Shown one piece after another: positions 1-11,849 of a DNA stretch of 64,000 nucleotides (the first letter of the stretch is position 1; every line of letters starts with the position of its first letter). The notes under the pieces are model-generated. The model searched no databases. It worked only from the letters and a program-made list of their open reading frames with translations, and was not told the DNA's origin. Location: the NCBI GenBank assembly GCA_900095095.1, contig FMBT01000412.1, forward strand, positions 62,001-126,000, written 5' to 3'. The position numbers were made by a program, and so were the translations under genes. This DNA comes from Fragilariopsis cylindrus CCMP1102. Its lineage: Eukaryota > Bacillariophyta > Bacillariophyceae > Bacillariales > Bacillariaceae.

Positions 1-215
1 TTTCAGTACTAAATTGCGCGCGCTCGTCACTGGCAATCCTGAGCCACAAATGAATGCTAGAAAATCAAAATCTAAGTCGGCAATGACAATCAATAAATAG
101 CAGAAGGATAGCAGAACAGCTCATTGTCACACAGCAATTGATTTTAGACAAGCTCAAGTCAAATTAGACTGTAAGTTAGACTGTTTTTCATATAATTAAA
201 CAAATCTTGAAAAAA

Positions 216-2630
216 ATGGAAGAAGGAAATGACGATGATGACGACGGTAGTGGTAACGATGGAGATCATACCACAGTAGCAGAAGAACAAGAAGAAAATA
301 GCAAGCATCAGACGACGCGGAAGTCGCAATCCTCACAGTCGCAACACGATGATGATAATGATGATGATGATGATGATGATGAAGATGCAGATGATACGTT
401 GATGGTGTGTCGATGTGAGACACCAAAATTATTAGTGGATTTGCTCCAATCATTTTCAAAAATGGGGGTTGGTCTCGTAATAGTAGTAATAGTGCAGGAG
501 GTGGTGGTGGTGGGAATTATAAGTCGGGTGGTGGTGTCAGTGGTTCCACCCAAGCATCTCAACGAGAACAACGATTGATCGATGGTAGTGTTAGTGGTAG
601 TTCTACCAATAAGCTGCACCCGATGACAGTATTTTGTACTCCGAATGGATTAACGATTCATTCACAATCCAGTAACAAACAATTCCAAGCTAGTATGGAA
701 TTACCTGCCACACTATTCAGTACCTATCGATTGATGCCACCCAACAATAACAATAACAGCAGCAGCAATAATAATAACAAAAACAACAACAAGTATTCCT
801 CCACTTCCGGCGACAGTAGTGACGATGTTTCCTACGACTTTACTATTCATTGGCAAACATTTATGCAATGTTTGAATGTTCTTATGATTGGAACAGGTAG
901 TAGTGATAAGGTTTATTCTTCCTCGTATTATAATAATAATAATAATAATAATAACTCGTTGTCGTCGTCTGCGTCATCGTCGTGCTTGACAATGTCCTAT
1001 CATACCTCCACAGAAGTTTTACGGTTAGAATGGGAAGGTAATAATAATAATAATATGAATGGAATGAGTGGTGGTAGCTCCACTACTGTGGTTGCCACAG
1101 CTGCCATACCTGGATTGAATCCTCCACCGGCTGAGGAAGCTGCCGAACTTTCAATGGCATTTGGTCAATCTCCGATACGTGCACGATGGTTGATTTCCTC
1201 CGCAAAACATACGATTAGTGATGCCAAAGAATTAGAGTACGTCCCTGGTGCGACCACTGTGCGGGTTCGTTTCCTACGAAGTGGTGAAGATGATGGTCAC
1301 AATAATAACAATGAAGACGACACAACAACGACGATGATAGATATCGTCGTGCTGGTCATGGTATTCGTGGTGGTCCTCGATTGAGACTGTCCACGAGAGG
1401 ACATTCGGGTCGTGTCACAATAGAAATCCCAGCACCTATTGAGTTTTCAGCTGGTATCGATAATAATAATAGTCAAGAGGATGAGGACGATAACAACAAT
1501 AACAACAAGAAAATTGCGTATACGTACTCTTTGGCTGGATGGCGACAGGCGTTGCAACCATTGGACATGGCACGAGAAACTTGTTTGAGTGTCAATGCTC
1601 GTGGGATATTAGCCGTGCAGCATCAGTTGGTGATCGATACAAATAATGCTAACAGTAATAATCTTCATCAGAAGAACAATAGGAGAAGAGGTTCTTCTTA
1701 TCAATATCAGGACCAACATCCTCCTCCTCCGCCACCACCACCATCATCATCGACGGAATCAGCTTTTTGTGATTTTTTATTGTTGCCCATCGAAGTTGAC
1801 GACGTCGACTGTGATGATGATTCAGACGACGATGACAAAGTTGTATTGAGATGCACCGCAGATTCCGAGCAATACGATTCAGATGATGATGACGATGATC
1901 GGACATTGACACCGGTACCAGTACGAGGTAGAAGCAAAAATAGAGATGTCACAGAAGAAACTAATGATGATGACCAGTACGCCGATAAAGATGAATCAAC
2001 CGTGACGACGCAATCTCAGGCTCGATCACGAAGCGGACGACGACGATATATCTTATCACCAACTCAACAAAGTGAAAATGAACAAGGATATGACGACGAT
2101 AATGATTCAGTTCGTTTGCCTATCGGTAGTGATGACAGCGATGAAGATGATGACGACGACGATGAGAATGGTCCATCACAACGCCGCTCGAAACTTTTAT
2201 TTCCAAGTGTTGCAACAGGAGGAACGAACAACAACCCTGACAACAACACTGATACCAATCATAATCGGCGTCGGGAACGACGTAAACGTCAGAGAAGATC
2301 TAGTCATCAACAGAGTTTCAGTACTATGTCAACAACCGCAGAAGGCGAAGAGGACAACCAAAAAGGGGAAGGGAAGATGATGATAGCACTGATCAACGCA
2401 GCGTCAATTTACTTGATGATGATGATGACAACGGTGATAACAGCGCCGATGATCGATCCTCGCATCAAGATGATAATACTGATTCGATGCGATACGGTTC
2501 TGCTGCATCTCGACGTCGTGATCGTGATCGTAGTAGTAATAATAGTAATAGCCGTCGACGGCGGGATGATAACGATGACGATGATCGTTACTGCTCTTCT
2601 CCTGAATTGGTGTATGGGCAGCAAGACTGA
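216..2630 (+). CDS. RAD1: RAD1-like subunit of the 9-1-1 DNA damage checkpoint clamp, with long charged tail
   Basis: RAD1 pairs with RAD9 and HUS1 in a PCNA-like ring loaded at damaged DNA in the nucleus. Visible blocks follow the RAD1 order: VCRCETPKLLVDLL near the start, TVFCTPNGLTIHS, FTIHWQTFMQCLNVL, LRLSTRGHSG, then SVNARGILAVQHQLVID and AFCDFLLLPIE, the last strands of the clamp. The start is the first ATG, at 216, in frame with the first block. After the clamp comes about 300 residues of Asp/Glu and Arg-rich low complexity ending CSSPELVYGQQD; RAD1 proteins are usually near 280 residues, so this tail is extra. The blocks lie in three frames, changing near 460, near 1310-1340 and near 2366-2376; each change equals one missing base, and adding three bases makes the length a multiple of three. 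The family call is firm; the exact reading frame is not. Confidence 0.8.
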
Positions 2631-3155
2631 TGTGATTAAAAAAAAACACAACAAGAGAATGAATAATGATGAATGTCATTAGACCGACAAAAAATAAGAA
2701 GACCAATTTAAAGTATATAAATACATCTGGGATAGAGTGTGACACACAAGTGTAATTAGTACGAGAAGATAATGACACTAAGTAGTACAATATTGGGGAT
2801 AAGTATCGCTTGTTGGGTGATGTTTAGAAGTCTACTGTCCGTGGAAGAGACTTTACAGCAGGCGCGTAGTTTGTAAACACAAAGTAACGACCTTCAGTGT
2901 AATATCATAGATTGTTATTTTTGTTTCTATCTTGGTTTATGCTTCACTCAATAGAATATCGTTACGTTTTGATTCTCTTAACTTATCTTCCTTCACACCG
3001 AAACGAAACTTTTCATATGCTTGTACAACGTACCCGCTTACAAATAATTCATTGGCTGTAGATCCGTGTTTATCTCAAAAGTTAAACCCATAAGAAACGA
3101 AAAGAATGGTACTAATTTGGGTGATTTCCTTCCTTTGGCCCATCTAGGGAGATAG
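2631..3155. other. intergenic, no gene seen
   Basis: AT-rich spacer between the RAD1 stop and the end of the decayed gene on the other strand. I see no conserved coding frame, RNA gene or repeat. Confidence 0.5.
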
Positions 3156-3960
3156 TTAATAATCGCCACCGTAATCATCCACATTTGCCCATAACTCGTC
3201 GTTCTCCTTCTTCTCCTTCGTATTGGTTGTGACGGTACAAGACGATTCCATCTCCTTCTGCAACGTCGACGGCGATGCATCATCAATGGAGTTTGGAGGA
3301 AGACCGAAATCATCTTGAATAATTTTGCAAAGTGATACCGAGTCTATCAATGACTGAACCAAAAAACATTCATGGATGCCAAGCATAGTTGAACCATTCT
3401 TACTTCGAATGTGTTAAAGTGTCGGATTTAGAAGGAGCGCCACAAAATCTGAGATGTAGCCTGAATTTAGAGTGATAACACCCATATCCAGAGCAATGGA
3501 ACTATCAAAGATAAAGTTTCCAGAAGCCAATTAAAATTTTATCTACGAGTTCCTTTTGAAAGAGGTCAAAGCTTTTGTCCTGGGTGTTTCCCGGAAAATG
3601 TGTTTAATACCGAAAGCAAGTCAATTTTTTCTGGGAAAAGTCCGGCCGCTCTATACACTGAAATCGGCCCAGATTAACATAATTCTCCGTAAACAATCAT
3701 CTGGGGAGCTTTGAGGATAATCCCATTAACTTTCCTATAGCTCTTTGATGGACTGGATTGCATCGGCATCTGGTACACACCTTTTAAACGAACACGTTGG
3801 TATATATCGCCTTCGACACGCTGTCTACGACCAAGTAGGCTTCATCATATTGTATACCAAAATTAGTACCATCAATCTTTTCGAAAACACACACTTCTTG
3901 AGTTAGAAATGGTGTGTTCAATTGTATAGACACGCAGGCGTATTATCCTATTTAAAATCG
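3156..3960 (-). pseudogene. decayed RNA-ligase-like gene (Rnl2/PF09414-type motifs)
   Basis: Read on the minus strand, about 3950 to 3840 encodes a stretch ending VCVFEKIDGTNFGIQYDE. The EKxDGTNFG string is the nucleotidyltransferase motif I of RNA ligases (Lys carries the AMP). About 60 residues on, in another frame ending at 3674, QMIVYGELC resembles the YGEL motif IIIa, in the right order and spacing; GRRQRVEGDIYQRV lies between. Stops and frame changes follow, so later motifs are not recognisable. The last open stretch (3156..3386) ends in an acidic tail, NDELWANVDDYGGDY, and could be the true C-terminus or an unrelated small exon. The step between the two motif fragments again has the sign of one missing base, so part of the damage may be sequence error. 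What is seen is two motifs; RNA ligase is inferred from them. Confidence 0.45.
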
Positions 3961-4792
3961 GATAAAGCCGCTGTCGCGATCGTGGAAGATTCCGTTTACG
4001 CCACCATCGCTGGAGTAAAACCACCGAAGCTTGGAGTGTTGGATTTTATTTTGAATTCATAAGCACTCCCGAAGCTTAAATTGTCAAAGGACTGTCATTG
4101 ATCTGTGTTCGTCGTAGTTATTACCTAGTATTTTGTACCAAACATTCATGTTTCAGGTTTTTCTTTGAACTCAAAAAAGCAAAAAGAGCAGGGCCAGGCT
4201 CAAGCGTATCAAATTTGACGCTACTTCTGTCTTGAGTCACGTACAAATTATCGCCAGCCATTAATATTTTTACTTTAAATTTGACACATACTATGCGATG
4301 ATCGATGATCGCAACACATCGCACATCACATCTTTCTACTGTACAATTGAATTTGTATCTTCAATCTCGATATCATTACAACATTACAACATAACAACAC
4401 ACTAAATTTCGAAGTTAACCATTTCTAAGTGGGTCAAGGAATAACTTATTGCCGATGATGAATGACGCACTAAAATTGATGCTTGAAAAAAATCTCCCGG
4501 CGAGGTCCCCGTACTCTCCGACAGGCAGCACACAATAGCACAACAACAAAGGTATCGGTGACGGCCGTGATGGCCATATTTCTTTTCGTATTTCGCTATT
4601 GGAAAAGGTTGGTTCCGATGATCATTCCGACGACGACGACGACGACGACGACTGTCGAGGAATGGTATCTTTCTGGAAATTTCTTGAACGAAGAATCCGA
4701 GAGGTCTTTTGAAAGTAAATGCAAAATCACGTTCTATACTTTCTATCAACCCAGAGAAATTAAACGGGACGGCGGCTCATCTGTCTTCATCC
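3961..4792. other. intergenic with a short GAC microsatellite
   Basis: Possible upstream remnants of the minus-strand ligase-like gene lie near 3960-4080 but cannot be placed. A GAC run lies near 4630-4652. An open frame on the plus strand (about 4483..4809) overlaps the start of the next gene in another frame and contains a Thr run from this repeat; I do not believe it is separate. Confidence 0.4.
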
Positions 4793-6639
4793 ATGCCGTT
4801 GTCATTTAGGTCAATCCTAACATCCTTGACCTCGTCGATGAATACTACCTATTCTTCAATATGCGATGGTGGTGCTATTAGCAATAATAATAGTAGTAGT
4901 AGCATAATCATCAACAAACAATGCAACGATTCCAGAAGGGAAATTCGAGACAATATCTGTGCTATTCAAAGTGTCTTGAATTACTGGTTCGGCCAACATC
5001 CACCCGATGTGTCACAAAAGTTACTGTGGATGATCCAGTCAACACAACACAGAGACAAAGTCGACGCCGAAATTGCAACCAAATTCGAACATCTCCTAAG
5101 GGACTTGTCGTCACATACTACTACTACTATAATAATAATAATGACGACGACGATGGTGAGAGTTCTATTGCTATTCCATCCAATCACTCACTTCTCTGGA
5201 AAAAATGGGTGCTAGATCCAGATGGAATCTATGGTGCAACAGGAAAAATTGCTGCTATAATTGTCCTCGACCAGTTCTCTAGACACATACTAAGACATTG
5301 CGAAACAATACGAACGAGGAACGACTCCGACAACGACATCAATAATAACACTAAAAAGAGCGAATTAAATCATCTAATATTACTGTCTAAAGATCATCTC
5401 GATCGATTGGCATTGGAAACAGCAAAACTCTTGATTCGAGACCATTCAGACGAACTCGACTGTGGTATGATTCCTTTACCTATGCAAATTTTTGCATTCA
5501 TGCCCTATCGACATGCTGGTACGATGGATAGCGTGCGGTACGTCCAAAAAAAGGTCGAGGAAATAGCAAATCTCCAAGAACAAAATGAAGCGATGATAGG
5601 TCGATTTCGCAAAGCCACAAATCGACGATTAGCTGTCCTACAAGATGAGCAACGACGAACCGGAACCTCTGATAAAGCAATGATAACGGGGAAAATGACA
5701 AATAAGAATAACAATGACAACCACAGTAATAATAACGATGACACCAATGCTACTGACGTTGATGGGGAAGTCCAATCAAGAACCGCCGCTTCTACTGATA
5801 CCAACACAGATACTACTAGTCCTAATTTTAGTGACGACGATATTCTCGAAACTTTTCCATTTGATGCCGAAATGACTGCCGCCTTAACACATCCGATACA
5901 TAAAACGATAGTACAATTTTTGTCAGATCAGGGAATACATCCAATCATTGCTAGTAGTAAAGGAGGAAAAGGCAGTGACGCTGGAGATGGTAAAACCGAA
6001 ACAAACAACGACAAAAACAAGGCGGCTATTATTATATCTCTTTCGGGCGGCGTGGATAGTATGGTCATTGTTCGCGTCTTGGCACATCTCAAAACGTCGT
6101 GCGGATACGACCATTTGATTGTACACGCTGTTCATATCGATTATGCCAATCGACCTGAATCCGGGGCTGAAGCAGATTACGTACGAAGATATTGTGAGGA
6201 GAATTTGGGAACAAACACAATCGAATTTACTTGTCGTCTTATTGGAGAAGTAACTCGAGGGGTCACGTCACGCGATGATTATGAAAGGATCGCGAGAGAG
6301 ATTCGATACGATAGCTACCGTGATACGGTTGCGAAAGCCAAAAACGATATGGGAATTTGTTCGAAGGAAGAACAAAGGATACGATTGTGGGTGTCATGCT
6401 AGGTCATCATCGTGGGGATTTAAGAGAGAATGTTCTTTCAAACTCTCATAAGGGCTGTGGTCCATTGGATCTCTCTGGAATGACGGAGGTTTCGAAGAAT
6501 GATGGAATTACTATTTATAGGCCATTGTTGCCACTAGAAAAAACATTTGTGCTAGATTATGCACACAAATTTGGTGTGCCATATTTCAAGGATACTACTC
6601 CACATTGGAGTACAAGGTAAGTCATTTATAAATTAATGT

Positions 6640-6680
<41 letters not shown>

Positions 6681-7764
6681 GGTCTGTAGACCTGTTGTTA
6701 CTTTATTCGGGTACATACATCTCACTTCCATTCCTTCACTACATCAATGTGGTCCACTAGGGGCAAAATAAGGAACAAGTTAATTCCGTTGTTAGAAGAG
6801 ATCTATGGAGATGGTAGTATGAACAATCTAAGTAATTTGGCGGTAGAGAGCGACGAATGTCGAGCTCTTATGAACAAATCTATGATCCGACCGTTCTTAG
6901 ACTCAGTCGTTCATAGACCCATGGGCATTATCATAGAGACCACCAAATGGAAAGATCAACCGGTCTTCTTTTGGAAGGTCGTTCTTCGAGAAGCATTACA
7001 TAGCGTCGGATTGGGGATGTTTAGTGATAAAAGTGTGACGGCATTTTTGCAGCGCATCAAGGCAAAAAAGTTGAAAGCTGCTTGGCTGCAGTGTCGAAAG
7101 GACTATGGGGTGTATCTCGAAACAGATGGTAGAGTATTCGTTTTCTATCCATCTAGCTTCCCCTGGAGTAAGAAAGATGCGTATGGTCTTGATGGACAAG
7201 GTAAGTTTCTGACACTTTCGAATGAAACAAATCCGAACTAACGTGCCATATTGCTAATACTATGTGTTCTCATTTTCAACCCCCGACCCCCATTTTCCCC
7301 TTCTTCCTCTAGTTCTTGATTTCGAAACTGTCAAGATTGTTGGTCCCTGGAAAGTTAAATCAGAAATCGCGTCAGGGGCATCTTATCAAGACTCACCTCA
7401 ATTGCCTGGTATCTGGTTGGCCAAAAAAGCTGTTTTTTCAATTGAATCTTTCATGGATGGAAACGTTGAATACTTTCTCGCTGCACCAACCTGGTTTGAC
7501 AATGATGTTGACGATTTTATTCCTAGGCCTTTGATTTTTCGTCAATTTAGTAAGGCTGATCGACCACCGGCTTGGAAGAATTGTGATTTGAGAATTCAAA
7601 GCACACTGCCTGTATTAGGTAATGATGCGATAGCGAGTAACTTCATTAAAGACTCGACCGGAACTGAATTAACTCATAACGTGGATGGTAAAATGAGACC
7701 TAATCCAGAACGAATGATAAGGATATCAATACAGCTTATGGAACACGATAGCGGTGGAGAATGA
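4793..7764 (+). CDS. tilS: DUF924 domain fused to tRNA(Ile)-lysidine synthetase (TilS)
   Basis: TilS converts C34 of tRNA-Ile(CAU) to lysidine so the tRNA reads AUA; in algae this is expected in organelles. The N-terminal part shows DUF924 (PF06041) signatures: VLNYWFGQHPP, KIAAIIVLDQFSRHILR and MQIFAFMPYRHAG. After an Asn/Asp/Thr-rich linker come the TilS PP-loop ISLSGGVDSM, VHAVHIDYANR, VGVMLGHHRGDLREN and the later RNKLIPLLEEIYG block. Introns are 6617..6760 (holding an AT dinucleotide run) and 7201..7312, both GT-AG with matching phase. The chosen start is ATG 4793; the following Ser/Thr-rich residues could be a targeting sequence, which is inference. Two frame changes, one in the repeat tract near 5097-5150 and one at the A run 6340-6344, each equal one missing base; adding two bases gives 906 whole codons. 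The fusion itself is unusual. Confidence 0.8.
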
Positions 7765-9676
7765 ATTCTAACTTTTGAAACGGTTGTTAATAATTTATCC
7801 CTTCCTTTTTTCAGGATCAAATTGATGTTACTCCAAGCCATATAAAACGTTAGTAGTTAGTTTTGTCTCTTACAGTAATTAGGTAATTTTACTTTGAAAC
7901 TTTACTTTGAAACTCGCGGACTGCTCGATAACAATACTTTCATCTTCATCATTGTGCTTATGTGTTCAATTGGTTGTAGTATCTCTATTGAAAAGGCTGT
8001 ATTATCAACTGTTCATAAGCCCAGTTACGGGCTGGTGGTGTAGTATCTCTATTGAAAAGGATGTATTATCAACTGTACATAAGCCCAGTTACGGGCTGGT
8101 GGATAGCAAGTATGCTAGATGATGCTAACGAAGTGGCCCCAACACGAAGATTAAGAATATAGAAGAAAAAATTACTTAGATTCTTTGTGGAATATAAGCA
8201 TGAAAATTGTCTTCAATGGTGTGATACATTGGGATAAGTACAAAGGGGATCCAATGGAGGTACTTTTACAGACCTAAGAGGAGTGTTTTAAAAGTCCACG
8301 TGCTTCCCTTTTTTGGTGACTAGTTGGGTGGATGGTTGCATGTCATGTGCAAGAACTAGCTGGTTTTATTCATTTATTCTAAAGTACTGCTCGTGAATAA
8401 TATAGGACGCCTATGGCATTGTTGTAAAGCTCACAATCAATCCATATCTACCAGCTCATTCCTGCAGCATAATAATCAAACTAGGGATCTAAGTGTTTAT
8501 CATATTTAAAAAGTAGGAATTAGTGAACAGTGTGGGTGACATATGTGATGTGTTTTAATTAAAATTCATTGCTTCATGCTCTACAGATAAATAGTCAACA
8601 AAGAATAAGTCTAACATATTTTCCAGCAGGAACACATACACATTTTGCACTGTCTTGACTGTGCCAGTAGACTGCTACATGCCACTTGACCAGAAACCAG
8701 GAAGGTAAAACCTATCAAAACCTACAAACATGCCACGATGATTAGGACAGTGGAAACAATTTTCTCAAAGTTCTGTTTCGTCATACAGGAGGGAGGAGAC
8801 ATGATGAGTATGGCCCAAATTCAGGTTGGTTGGGCACTGAGAGATATCATCAAAACTACCAAAATCACCAAAACTAAACCAAAGTTTGATGGAATCCAGT
8901 ATGCACAGTGTGTAGTACACGATCGGCATTTTGTTAGTGGACAAATCCCTAGCAGGTGTGGCCTCAAGAATGGAGGCAATAAGATGGGGTGTTAGGATTG
9001 TTACAATGATCATTATTATTATTATTAGAAGAAGAAGAAGAAGAAGAAGAAGACTACTGTAGAGAGAATGAAGAACCACAGTCATTGGAAGTGACGCTGC
9101 CAATACAAACAAGAAATATCCATCATAATGATGTCTTTTGTATCGAATATCTGTTCTTTGTGCTTCGCACCAAGACTGAAGCAAATAGAAGTATCTATGC
9201 CGAATTTTTTCAGGTTTTTATGTGCAACCGCGATTTTACTGCGCGCTAGCAAACAATAACGGAAAACAAACGTTTTTCATCCAGCCGCCCGCCTAAAATA
9301 AACTCACCAAAATTATATGCATGACACTTACAAAGCGAAGAGTAGCACGACAGCGAAGCTCCTCAAAACTGAATGTGACGAAACCGACAAATCTCGTTTT
9401 CTAACAAAAATAGAAACGCACAAACCAACTGGTGGACTTTTTGGATGTAGTGTGGTTTGATGGCCAAATTTGTTTGAGTTAAGCATTTTAAAATAATATA
9501 TTCTGGTCTTTCATCTTCCTCGACGTTATGAATCGCTCATTAGTTTTGGAAGAACAAATCACCTTTCTCCTGTAAATCTGGAACGGGTCACAAAAAGTTC
9601 CTGAGCTAATTTCCAACTTATATTAACGGTGTCAACCCAATATAACGATAAAGTGGACCAAAAAAAGATAGACACA
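7765..9676. other. intergenic, AT-rich, with tandem repeat and GAA microsatellite
   Basis: Holds the 64-bp tandem duplication listed separately and an AGA run near 9028-9053. Short open frames on both strands (for example 8738..8995) have no family signature and overlap each other; I do not call them. Confidence 0.5.
7976..8103. repeat. two-copy 64-bp tandem repeat
   Basis: Two copies, 7976-8039 and 8040-8103, each starting GTAGTATCTCTATTG, differ at two positions. Each copy ends with the small inverted repeat AGCCC-AGTTAC-GGGCT, so the unit carries a hairpin. Confidence 0.85.
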
Positions 9677-10249
9677 ATGGGAGATAATTCCGGCCCCAAT
9701 GCAGACTACGACTTTTACTTTGAGGACGAAGCGCTTCTGTATCCTTCATTCACGACGCCACACAAGCAGTATCCTATATGGCGCAAGCAGTATCCTGCAA
9801 CCACAACACTAACACCACGCAAGTTTGTGTTTCGTCCATCTGTAACCCCGTTCCACGATGAGCCGATTTGCGACATGGTCCCTATCATTAAAAGATCATA
9901 TTCCGTTAATCTTTCGCCAGGTTCTAATGGGACGGGTCGGACGAGCAATTGTACATTCGAGGATAACGATCTTGATTCTTGTAGTAGTAGCTTAGCATAC
10001 AGTATGGACAGTGCTGATATGGATATGGGACACATGTTGGTCGATTATCAAGACAGCTTCGACGTCCATGCAAGTAAAGATTATCAAGATAGCATCAATG
10101 TCCATGCAAGTAACGAGGAAGATGCAAACGAAAAATTCGATCATTGTCTCCGTCCTCTAGCGTGGGCAATTTCTTTGATACAGCAGTCATTCAAAAAGAT
10201 AAGATCGACTCAAGGCAATGATTTTAACAACAAGAACCGTCGACCATAG
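9677..10249 (+). CDS. hypothetical protein, 190 aa
   Basis: I do not recognise this protein. The open frame starts at ATG 9677; an upstream in-frame GTG exists but is not a likely eukaryotic start. It begins MGDNSGPNADYDFYFEDEAL and is rich in Ser, Asp and Tyr, with no signal peptide or membrane segment. Residues near 130-152 hold an imperfect internal repeat, DYQDSFDVHAS followed by DYQDSINVHAS, encoded by a matching DNA duplication. A C-terminal basic stretch follows LRPLAWAISLIQQSFKKIR, which could be an amphipathic helix. No introns are seen. It stands alone between two long AT-rich spacers. Confidence 0.5.
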   Translation: MGDNSGPNADYDFYFEDEALLYPSFTTPHKQYPIWRKQYPATTTLTPRKFVFRPSVTPFHDEPICDMVPIIKRSYSVNLSPGSNGTGRTSNCTFEDNDLDSCSSSLAYSMDSADMDMGHMLVDYQDSFDVHASKDYQDSINVHASNEEDANEKFDHCLRPLAWAISLIQQSFKKIRSTQGNDFNNKNRRP

Positions 10250-11849
10250 CGTCTCCATCGAAAATCGAGGAGAAGAAGAAGTAAAAGGATAAATATCTGA
10301 CTGCCTTTGATTCTACTACGAGTATGAGCCTTTTTAAATAAGCAATTGCCTGTGATTATGGAGAATATTCCGAAAAAAAATAATGATTCCCAGAACACAT
10401 ATAAAACTCTCTTGTTTGTTGTAACAAGTAACTTCTTCTGATGATGCAGATATCATTAACTAATCTATAGAATTTAAGACGATTGCAGATCTCATTAAAG
10501 AGAACCACCTAGAATACAGTCGTATAAAAATTATGATACATTACTACAGTTTTATAGTTGTGTGATTTATTTTATGCCATGCCTATAGAAACTTGCAATA
10601 TTTTTTTGAGAATATAGAATTTCAGATCTAAATATGGAAAGGAAGATTCCTTTTCCATACCTTTGAATATATATCAGTCATCTTGTGCATTGCTTCAAGG
10701 AATCCTGTTCAACATTAAATAGTGATAATGGGAAGCACGAATTACAATCAGCTATAGAAAATAGCTTCTAGAGATAACAACAAATAACAGTGATGCCCTA
10801 CTAGCTAGAGGGTATATACTTGTGATTTTCCCAAGAAATGTAGAACTCTCACAAATAAATATCTGGACTGTAGGACTTGACATAAATATAGCCATTATGG
10901 TAATGGCTTGTGTGGTTCAAAGAAACTATCCAAAAATTACATTCATTACATTCTTGCCTGTACATGTAATAGTCCTACATTGTCATCTAATAATGTATAT
11001 TATGCGCATTATAAAAATGAACAGTACATTTTATAGGCTATCATACTATGTACATGTTAAATTATCAGTACACATACTGAGTAACCTTAAGACTAGCTAC
11101 TGTACCTATATCTTCCTACATATCATCACTTGTGAACCTGTAGCAATATTGTTACTTTGAGACAACTTCACACTCATTCAATCTCTGCCGGATTATATCT
11201 TCATAATCATGTTTCTGTCATTACCAGTAGGATGCTCATTGAATCCTGCATGTCAAGAAAATTATCCAGCAGCTCTGCTACTATTATTATTTAGTTCCTA
11301 CTACCCTGAGTGAGTACATTATGATGATGATTGTAATTGCCTCTCTACTCTTATCTAAGCAGCACAGAAAGTTGCCCTTTTCAAAGCAATAATAATGCAT
11401 GTATATGGTAAAAGTAACACTGTACCACAACCATAACCATCAATTAATTGTAATGAATCATTTCATCTTTTCATCTTTTCCCATTCTCTTGCATTAGAAG
11501 ACATAATGGGGTACAATAAGTCGTGCGTTTGGGGCTGACTCGGGGCTGACTCCCCCTAATTATACCCCTGCCGTAATAAAAATTGAACATCTGTTGCGAC
11601 ACGACGACAATTCAAACGACACGACGCCAACTGTTCAAACGAACAAATCTTTTACCAACCATCAATGAATTCGAAAATTGAAAATATCTTTGATTTTCGA
11701 CGTGGAATGAGAATAATGAGAAACCATAATATAAAATATACGGTATAAACAACACATCTGCAAAAAGTAATTGACAATAACAGAGAAGAAAGAGCAGAAG
11801 AAGTACAAAAAAGTCAACAACAATAAAACATATATACATATATACAACA
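10250..11849. other. intergenic, AT-rich
   Basis: Long AT-rich spacer. A 112-codon open frame at 10822..11160 starts at a non-ATG codon and reads as hydrophobic low-information sequence, so I leave it out. No RNA gene or transposon remnant recognised. The last 200 bases should hold the pyruvate kinase promoter, but I see no distinct element. Confidence 0.5.

Noticed and set aside
216-2630. Programmed frameshifting in RAD1
   Set aside because: No slippery heptamer is seen at the changes and three shifts in one gene would be extraordinary; missing bases are simpler.
8738-9184. Overlapping open frames on both strands
   Set aside because: Neither has a family signature and one is shaped by the AGA microsatellite.
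10822-11160. 112-codon open frame
   Set aside because: Non-ATG start, AT-driven hydrophobic composition and no motif; typical of spacer DNA.
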